Part shown: piece by piece, positions 1 to 5,461 of the stretch
Numbering within the stretch: the first letter of the stretch is position 1
Layout of the letters: each line of letters opens with the position of its first letter
Assembly (NCBI GenBank): GCA_030645645.1
Contig: JAUSNC010000059.1
Coordinates: 1-7,160, forward strand
Direction: 5' to 3'
Length of the DNA: 7,160 nt
Source of the DNA: Candidatus Parcubacteria bacterium
GTDB lineage: Bacteria; Patescibacteriota; Minisyncoccia; Minisyncoccales; UBA6532
The notes under the pieces: model-generated
What the model saw: only the letters and a program-made list of their open reading frames with translations
The model's database searches: none
What the model was told of the DNA's origin: nothing
Made by a program: the position numbers and the translations under genes

Positions 1-1328
1 CAAATTCTTAAATAATCCAAATCCGCTATAACTCCTTCCGGATTGGCGGAATAGGTAGAGTCAATCACGTTCAACCCGTTTATTCCCTTTTTAAGTTGAA
101 TCGCCCCTTGTTCAGGTTTTATTGAACTGCAGGCCTGAGATATCTCTTTTAAATTCATTCCAAGCTCTTTTGCAGCTGCCGCAGCCATTAAAATATTAAC
201 AATATTTTGAGACCCAAGAAGATCCGTTCTAAATGGAGCGGAATCTCCATCTTTGGAAAAAGCAATGAAAGATACGCTATCGGTTTTTATATTCACTTCT
301 TCCGCCCAGAAATCCACTTTTTCCTTTGAGGAACAAAATATTGATTTCATATTTTGCGGTTTGGCATTTACCACTACAAGCCTGCTGTCTCTATTAAAGA
401 CGGCTATCCCATTTTCCGGCAAAGCGTCAATCAGTTCAAACTTAGTTCTTATTATATTCTCCTGAGAGCCGTAGGTTGCCATATGCTGCCCATTAATACC
501 GGTTATAATGCCTATTTTAGGATTGATAATGCCAGACAGCAGTTTTATACCGCCTTTGTTATAAGCCCCCATTTCAGCGACAAATATCTCGTGTTCAGGC
601 TTTAATTCGTTTAGTATGCACTGGGAAACCCCGACCTCCGAATTTTGGTGCTCTTTTGTTTTTAAAACTCGGAATTTAGAACTCAACACATGGGCCAATA
701 TTTCCTTTACTGATGTTTTTCCGTAGGAACCTGTAATTCCTATAACGATTAAATTACCGAATTGAGCCCTTTTCTCCGTAGCTTTTTTAATTATCTTCTT
801 CCTCCATAAATTAGAAAAAGGCTGCACTATTCCGACGCATAGCGTTGCAATCAGCAGTGAAAATATATCTGCAGCAAGGAAAAACATAAAAGGATAACCG
901 AGAATAAAAGCTAAAATCAGGACTTCGGATAAAACGACAATTGCGATAATAAGAAAGGTCTTTTTGGTTAAAACTGGAATTTTCAACTGGCGACGATAAA
1001 TATCAGCCAAAACTTTTATTCCTTCAATAAAATACAGAATATAGACAAGCGCGATAATCAACATTAAAGTTATAGAGAAATATTGCTCGTCAGACTGAAA
1101 AAAATGCAATATCAGTAGAAAATAAATTAATAAGGAAACTTTAAGCGCTAAGATGGGATTAAAAATGAGCTTTCTCCCTTTTTCAGTTGAAAAATGAGCC
1201 AAGAATCGGCCGATATGATATTCCTTCAACTGCCAAAGCCAAATCCAAAAAAGAATCTTCTTATTAAAAACTAAAAACCAGGAAATCAGAAGAATCAGAG
1301 GAATTATTAAAACCAGTTGATTAATCAT
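1..1328 (-). CDS. Membrane-embedded Mur ligase, MurF-like (3' end beyond left edge)
   Basis: An open frame of 442 codons runs off the left edge; I translated it by hand. Residues 1-170 are hydrophobic, with about five likely membrane helices (near 4-20, 61-77, 84-101, 124-144 and 147-168). A basic linker (RKKIIKKATEKR) follows, then a Mur ligase ATP-binding domain: P-loop GITGSYGKTS at 197-206 (Lys204), the NSEVG segment at 229-233, AEMGA at 251-255, INGQH at 278-282, and Lys296 where MurF carries its carbamylated lysine. GSQNIVN (372-378) and IDSTYSANP (422-430) match the MurF GxHNxxN and DDSYNANP segments imperfectly. MurF adds D-Ala-D-Ala to the UDP-MurNAc-tripeptide in the cytoplasm, but its usual N-terminal UDP-binding domain is absent here. 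The C-terminal ligand domain lies outside the window. The start is the ATG at 1328, overlapping the hydrolase stop as ATGA. The Mur ligase family is secure; the exact substrate is not. Confidence 0.85.
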   Translation of the reverse strand, partial: MINQLVLIIPLILLISWFLVFNKKILFWIWLWQLKEYHIGRFLAHFSTEKGRKLIFNPILALKVSLLIYFLLILHFFQSDEQYFSITLMLIIALVYILYFIEGIKVLADIYRRQLKIPVLTKKTFLIIAIVVLSEVLILAFILGYPFMFFLAADIFSLLIATLCVGIVQPFSNLWRKKIIKKATEKRAQFGNLIVIGITGSYGKTSVKEILAHVLSSKFRVLKTKEHQNSEVGVSQCILNELKPEHEIFVAEMGAYNKGGIKLLSGIINPKIGIITGINGQHMATYGSQENIIRTKFELIDALPENGIAVFNRDSRLVVVNAKPQNMKSIFCSSKEKVDFWAEEVNIKTDSVSFIAFSKDGDSAPFRTDLLGSQNIVNILMAAAAAKELGMNLKEISQACSSIKPEQGAIQLKKGINGLNVIDSTYSANPEGVIADLDYLRI

Positions 1329-2041
1329 TTAATTACTTTTTTTATAAAATCAGCGACAGCTTCTGAAAAATCCCCGGGAATTTCTAAATGCGGACTATGT
1401 CCAATATTAGGGAAAATAAATAATTCAGAACCAAGTATCCTATTCTTAATCATATAGGCTGTTTCCAAAGGAACTAATTTATCATTTTCACCCCATAAAA
1501 CAAGGGTTTTTACGCGTATTTGGGGCAGATATTCAGAAAGATCCTCTTTTACTACTTTTTGGAAGGTTTCTTTCATTGATCCGCCAAGATTAACATAATC
1601 TGTCTTACGTAAAATGTATTTATAAAACAACTTGCGAAAAAACGGATAAGCCGGAAAAGAGGAAAATTTCTTGGCGAACATAGAAGATGTTTGCATGGTA
1701 GTTTCCTTTACTGCCGACTCATCCCTTATCGCAGGAGCGCCGCAGAGAATTAAGCCGGCTATCTTTCCGGAATTCCTCACTGTCAATTTGACGGCGATTC
1801 TTCCTCCGAAGGAATGGCCCAATAAAAAAAATTGTGAAAGTTTTTTCTTTTCACAAAAACTCGCAACCCAGTCAGTATAATCATCGACTGACCAGGGTTT
1901 TTGCGGAGGAGGACTCGTTCCAAATCCGGGAAGACAGGGAATATAGACTTCAAAGCCTCTACTTTCCATATTTTCCTTTACTCTATCCCATTTTTCCGGC
2001 GACGATCCCCAGCCATGAAGAATTAAAATCGGCAGTTTCAT
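1325..2041 (-). CDS. Alpha/beta-hydrolase fold protein
   Basis: A complete protein of 238 residues, the normal size for a single-domain alpha/beta-hydrolase. It has no signal peptide or membrane helix, so it is probably cytoplasmic. The N-terminal HGWG at 9-12 is the usual oxyanion-hole segment. The nucleophile elbow is GHSFGG at 75-80 with Ser77. The acid is probably Asp187 in GENDKLVP, and the base is His215 in GHSPHLE. A helical lid region lies between about 110 and 165. All three catalytic residues are present, so it should be an active serine hydrolase (esterase, lipase or C-C hydrolase class). The substrate cannot be told from sequence. The ATG at 2041 overlaps the serS stop, and its own TGA overlaps the start of the Mur ligase, so translation is probably coupled on both sides. 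Its place between serS and a cell-envelope ligase hints at, but does not prove, an envelope-related substrate. Confidence 0.9.
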   Translation of the reverse strand: MKLPILILHGWGSSPEKWDRVKENMESRGFEVYIPCLPGFGTSPPPQKPWSVDDYTDWVASFCEKKKLSQFFLLGHSFGGRIAVKLTVRNSGKIAGLILCGAPAIRDESAVKETTMQTSSMFAKKFSSFPAYPFFRKLFYKYILRKTDYVNLGGSMKETFQKVVKEDLSEYLPQIRVKTLVLWGENDKLVPLETAYMIKNRILGSELFIFPNIGHSPHLEIPGDFSEAVADFIKKVIK

Positions 2042-3351
2042 TTTTTTTCCAAACTAGGACGAATGATTTTTATTCCTGCGTATTTTTGCAGAGCCGCAGG
2101 TACTTTTATACTTCCGTCTTTTTGCTGGTTATTCTCCAGAATGGCGATTAAAATCCTTGGACTGGCCAGCACGGTATTATTCAGGGAAAACGCATATTTG
2201 ATTTCTCCTGATTTATCGCGGTACCGTATTCCCAGCCTTCTTGTCTGCCAATCGGTCAAATTGGAATCTGATTGTGTTTCACCGTATTTATTATGAGACG
2301 GCATCCAGGTTTCAATATCATACATTTTATATTTTCCCGCGCCCATATCTCCGGTTGCAACCGCAACTACTCTATGTGGCAGTTTTAAATCTCGGAGCGC
2401 TTCTTGGGCGATATTTCTCATCTCCTCCAGCCACTCATTTGATTCTTCTATATCTGCCTTGCATATCACAAGCTGTTCCACTTTCATAAACTCATGAAGG
2501 CGATATAGCCCTTTAGTATCTTTTCCATAACTCCCGACTTCGGAACGATAGCATTGTGAAATACCGCACATTTTAACCGGCAATTCTTTTTCTTCCAGAA
2601 TTTTATCGGCATAGTACGCGAGAAGGGCCGGTTCGGCAGTTCCCCCTAAGAATACTGGCTCTTTTGCGGCTTCCCCTGTTTCAATGCAACCCGGATTCCC
2701 TATTTGATATATTTCCTCCTTCCCAAAAGGAAAATGGCCGCTTCCTATTAAGGAAAATTCCTTCAAAATTGTCGGAGGAACGAATAAATCAAACCCTTTA
2801 GATCTTATTTTATCCATCGCAAAGTGCATCAACGCAAAATGCAATAAAACCGCTTCGTTCTTGAGATAATATCCCCTAAATCCGCCTGTTTTTACTCCGG
2901 CCTCAAAATCAATCAGATTTAAATCCTTTCCAAGTTGGATATGATCCTTAATTTTAAAATTGAACTTAGGAGGATTTCCCCATTTTTCCACTTCTTTATT
3001 GAAAGTGTCATCGGGTCCAATTGGAGAATCGTCTGAAGGAATATTGGGAACCTGAAACATTAATTCCTGAAATTCCTTATCTAATTTTTTGAATTCATCG
3101 TTAATCCTGTCTGAATTAATGTCCAGTTCCCGCATTTTCAAGACAATTGTATCCTTTTCCTCCTTGCTCGCTTTTCTTATTTCTTCGCTTGCTTTGTTTT
3201 TCTGCGCCCTCATGTCTTCAATTGCCTGTAAAACCTCCTTTCTCTTCTTATCCACTTCCAAAAGGCGGTCAATATCAACTTTCATCCTCTTTTTTTCACA
3301 GGCATCTTTAATTAAATCGGGATTCTGTCGAATAAATTTAATATCAAGCAT
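2038..3351 (-). CDS. serS: Seryl-tRNA synthetase
   Basis: A complete 437-residue class II synthetase that charges tRNA-Ser with serine; the usual length is 420-430. The N-terminus (MLDIKFIRQNPDLIK) is typical of SerRS. A charged, heptad-like region at about 28-100 forms the long antiparallel coiled-coil arm that grips the tRNA-Ser variable arm. In the catalytic domain the TAE serine-site segment is at 238-240. Motif 2 is YRSEVGSYGKDTKGLYRLHEF, starting at 268. The ETQSDSNLTDWQTRR block is at 358-372, and motif 3 is NNTVLASPR at 391-399 with its invariant arginine, followed by ENNQQKDGS. About a dozen extra residues (near 218-232) lie before the TAE segment compared with the form I remember from Escherichia coli. 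The gene starts 1 nt after the lysS stop and has no Shine-Dalgarno sequence, which suggests coupling to lysS. It ends in TGA inside an A-rich overlap with the hydrolase. Confidence 0.97.
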   Translation of the reverse strand: MLDIKFIRQNPDLIKDACEKKRMKVDIDRLLEVDKKRKEVLQAIEDMRAQKNKASEEIRKASKEEKDTIVLKMRELDINSDRINDEFKKLDKEFQELMFQVPNIPSDDSPIGPDDTFNKEVEKWGNPPKFNFKIKDHIQLGKDLNLIDFEAGVKTGGFRGYYLKNEAVLLHFALMHFAMDKIRSKGFDLFVPPTILKEFSLIGSGHFPFGKEEIYQIGNPGCIETGEAAKEPVFLGGTAEPALLAYYADKILEEKELPVKMCGISQCYRSEVGSYGKDTKGLYRLHEFMKVEQLVICKADIEESNEWLEEMRNIAQEALRDLKLPHRVVAVATGDMGAGKYKMYDIETWMPSHNKYGETQSDSNLTDWQTRRLGIRYRDKSGEIKYAFSLNNTVLASPRILIAILENNQQKDGSIKVPAALQKYAGIKIIRPSLEKK

Positions 3352-3352
3352 A

Positions 3353-4795
3353 TTATTTAGGCTTCATTGTTGGAAATAAAATTATATCCCGTAGACTATG
3401 AGAATCCGTAAGAAGGGCCGCCAATCTGTCTAATCCGATACCGAGCCCGGCTGAAGGAGGCATTCCATATTCAAGGGCTTCAATAAAATCCTTGTCTTTT
3501 CTTTCCGGCGCCATCTTTACTTCTTTGAACTTATCTTCCTGCTCTTTCGGGTCATTCTGTTCAGAAAAGGCGTTAATTATCTCAATTCCTCCAATAATCA
3601 GCTGAAAACGATCGGCATAATCAAGATTCTCTTCTTTTGTTTTTGCCAATGGTGACATTTGGGACGGATAATCAATAACAAACGTAGGCTGAATTAATTT
3701 ATCGCGGCAGGTTTCCTTATATAATTCGTCGAGCATCTTATATCTCGGCATTTCCTTCTCTGATTTAATCCCAAGTTCTTTTATTTTTTTCATTAAATCT
3801 TTATCTGAAATTTCGTCTATATTGATATCGGTATTGTCTTTAACTAAATCGCGGAATGATACTTTTTTCCAGGGAATCTCAAAATTAATTTCCTTGGTCT
3901 GGTATATTATTGTTTTTCCTTTTCCAATGCGTTCCAAGAGTTCAATAAAAACTTTTTCTACAAAAGATATCAACCCATCCCTATTCTGATAAGCCCAATA
4001 AAGTTCCAACATAGTGAAATCAGGATTATGGCTTACATCAACTCCTTCATTTCTGAAACACCTGCCTATTTCAAAAATCTTCTCAAACCCGCCGACTAAA
4101 AGTCTTTTTAAATACAGCTCCGGCGCGACCCTAAGATATAAATCAAGTTCTAAGGCGTTTAAGTGTGTCTTAAACGGCTTTGCAAACGCGCCTCCCGGTA
4201 TCGGCTGGAGTACCGGGGTTTCCACTTCAATAAAACCATCTTTGTTAAGAATTTCACGGATAATCTGGATCATTTTACTGCGCTCCTCAAAATTCTTCTT
4301 CACTCCCGGATTCATTATCAGATCCAAATAACGCTTCCTGAATCTTTCTTCAATATCTGTCAGTCCATGCCATTTTTCCGGCAAAGGAAGCAGGGATTTT
4401 GACAACATCTTAAAGTCAGACGCCTCTATGGTTTTCTCCCCTCTCTTTGTTTCAAAAAGAATTCCCCCGATTTCAATAAAATCTCCTATATCAAAATTAT
4501 CAATAAAAAATCTATATTGTTTCTGACTAAGGCTATCTTCACGGAGGAAAGCCTGGATTTTCCCGGTTCCATCTGCAAAATGCAGAAATGTTGATCCTCC
4601 ATGTTCGCGGATGGATAGAATCCGGCCGGTCAAAGTAATTTTCTGCTTATTCTGCGACAGTTCGGCGAAATCAGAAACCGCCTCGTTTATTGAATGAGTC
4701 CTTTTTGTCTTGGCGGGATAAGGATTTACGCCCTCAGATCTGATAGCTTCCCGCTTTTTCTCCCTTATTTTTTTAATGTCAGATATGGATGACAT
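3353..4795 (-). CDS. lysS: Lysyl-tRNA synthetase, class II
   Basis: A complete 480-residue class II enzyme that attaches lysine to tRNA-Lys; the family is usually close to 500. Residues 54-130 form the OB-fold anticodon-binding domain (ITLTGRILSIREHGGSTFLHF). The catalytic core follows: ERFRKRYLDLI at 150-160, motif 1 near 181-198 (FIEVETPVLQP), GGAFAKPF at 201-208, motif 2 with FRNEG at 247-251 and HNPDFTMLE at 256-264, the SPLAK segment at 381-385, EIINAFSEQNDP at 405-416, and motif 3 GLGIGLDRL at 450-458. All active-site blocks are intact and the order is that of bacterial LysRS-II, so it is not the class I form found in archaea. It is the first gene of the proposed four-gene operon, with a strong predicted promoter directly upstream. 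The ATG at 4795 is supported by the promoter position and by the family-typical N-terminus. Confidence 0.97.
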   Translation of the reverse strand: MSSISDIKKIREKKREAIRSEGVNPYPAKTKRTHSINEAVSDFAELSQNKQKITLTGRILSIREHGGSTFLHFADGTGKIQAFLREDSLSQKQYRFFIDNFDIGDFIEIGGILFETKRGEKTIEASDFKMLSKSLLPLPEKWHGLTDIEERFRKRYLDLIMNPGVKKNFEERSKMIQIIREILNKDGFIEVETPVLQPIPGGAFAKPFKTHLNALELDLYLRVAPELYLKRLLVGGFEKIFEIGRCFRNEGVDVSHNPDFTMLELYWAYQNRDGLISFVEKVFIELLERIGKGKTIIYQTKEINFEIPWKKVSFRDLVKDNTDINIDEISDKDLMKKIKELGIKSEKEMPRYKMLDELYKETCRDKLIQPTFVIDYPSQMSPLAKTKEENLDYADRFQLIIGGIEIINAFSEQNDPKEQEDKFKEVKMAPERKDKDFIEALEYGMPPSAGLGIGLDRLAALLTDSHSLRDIILFPTMKPK

Positions 4796-4811
4796 ATTGA
4801 AAACTTACTTC

Positions 4812-4840
4812 ATTTTAATTTATTTAACCCATTCAGTCAA
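4812..4840 (-). promoter_or_regulatory. Predicted sigma-70-type promoter for the lysS operon
   Basis: On the minus strand, TTGACT (4835-4840, one mismatch from TTGACA), an optimal 17-bp spacer, and TAAAAT (4812-4817, one mismatch from TATAAT). The -35 box directly follows the U-tract of the greA terminator. Transcription would start near 4805, giving a leader of about 10 nt before the lysS ATG at 4795, too short for a normal ribosome-binding site. It would drive lysS, serS, the hydrolase gene and the Mur ligase gene. Confidence 0.75.
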
Positions 4841-4864
4841 AATAAAAAAGCATCTATTGATGCT
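4841..4864 (-). terminator. Intrinsic terminator after greA
   Basis: Reading the minus strand, a perfect 6-bp stem AGCATC (4859-4864) and GATGCT (4849-4854) encloses the tetraloop AATA and runs directly into a U-tract (TTTTTTATTT, 4840-4849). It lies 39 bp past the greA stop and before the lysS promoter. The form is that of a Rho-independent terminator. The stem is short and only half GC, so some readthrough into lysS is possible. Confidence 0.8.
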
Positions 4865-4903
4865 ATTTATATCTGTAACTTGTAATAGAAATTCCAAGAT
4901 TAA

Positions 4904-5359
4904 TTATTCAACTTTTAGAATCTTATACTTCACTACTCCCTGCGGGGTTGAAACGTCTATTATTGCACCCTCTATTTTATTAAAAACCGCCTGACCCAAA
5001 GGCGAATCAGCGGAAATTCTTCCCTCCATTGGATTCGCTTCTTCAATGCCAACAAGTCTGAATTTATCTCTAATGCTTTTTGAAGATATTGTAATAGTGG
5101 ATCCAATTTGAACGAATTTCGTATTCTCAACAGGCCGTACAACGACAGCAGAATTTACAATAAATTCAAGGTCGGATATCTTTCCTTCTAAAAAACCCTG
5201 GGCTTCTTTAGCTTCCTGGTATTCCGCATTTTCGCTAATATCTCCGTATGCCAGGCTTTCTTCAAGACGGTCAGCAATTCCTTTTCTTTCCACCTCCTTT
5301 AGGTGATGGAGTTCATTTTTTAATTTTTTTAAGCCTTCAGGCGTTAAATATTTTTCCAT
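4904..5359 (-). CDS. greA: Transcript-cleavage elongation factor GreA
   Basis: A complete 151-residue protein, close to the family norm of about 158. GreA binds the secondary channel of RNA polymerase and stimulates cleavage of backtracked transcripts. Residues 1-74 form the N-terminal coiled-coil hairpin; its tip, YGDISENAEYQEAKEAQG, holds Asp40 and Glu43, which correspond to the acidic pair that positions the catalytic magnesium in Escherichia coli GreA. Residues from about 80 to the end are the FKBP-like domain that docks on the polymerase, with the signature SPLGQAVFNKIEG and the ending TPQGVVKYKIL. The gene stands apart from both neighbours, with its own predicted promoter and an intrinsic terminator, so it looks monocistronic. 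No Shine-Dalgarno sequence precedes the ATG. GreA is preferred over GreB from the overall match. Confidence 0.96.
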   Translation of the reverse strand: MEKYLTPEGLKKLKNELHHLKEVERKGIADRLEESLAYGDISENAEYQEAKEAQGFLEGKISDLEFIVNSAVVVRPVENTKFVQIGSTITISSKSIRDKFRLVGIEEANPMEGRISADSPLGQAVFNKIEGAIIDVSTPQGVVKYKILKVE

Positions 5360-5388
5360 AGATTATATTGCGAATTATCAATTATATT

Positions 5389-5416
5389 ATCATACTCACG
5401 CAAAAAATTGTGTCAA
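5389..5416 (-). promoter_or_regulatory. Predicted sigma-70-type promoter for greA
   Basis: In the 102-bp gap between mrdA and greA, reading the minus strand, a perfect -35 box TTGACA (5411-5416) is followed by a 16-bp spacer and TATGAT (5389-5394), one mismatch from consensus. GATAAT three bases further on is an alternative -10 with a 19-bp spacer. Transcription would begin near 5382 and leave a leader of about 23 nt, with no clear Shine-Dalgarno sequence. The match is good, but the region is very AT-rich, which raises the chance of -10 look-alikes. Confidence 0.7.
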
Positions 5417-5461
5417 GGGAAGAAGTTTTCCCCAATCAGTAAGATATTAAATAACGAAATC

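Noticed and set aside
253..605. Plus-strand open frames of 70 and 83 codons near the left end
   Set aside because: They lie antisense to the well-conserved Mur ligase domain, overlap each other, and show no recognisable family features.
1671..2489. Plus-strand open frames antisense to the hydrolase and serS genes
   Set aside because: They are shadows of strongly conserved coding sequence on the minus strand, with no promoter, ribosome-binding site or family match.
4796..4903. T-box or lysine riboswitch ahead of lysS
   Set aside because: The space holds only a terminator and a promoter; the predicted leader is about 10 nt and cannot form such a structure.
5362..5367. Perfect TATAAT just before the greA ATG as a -10 box
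   Set aside because: It would start transcription inside greA and has no -35 box at a suitable distance; it is probably chance in AT-rich DNA.
5417..5432. Small hairpin (GGGAA, 6-nt loop, TTCCC) as a terminator after mrdA
   Set aside because: The stem has only 5 bp, and the nearest T-run is about 10 bases further on and interrupted by the -35 box. It is too weak to call.
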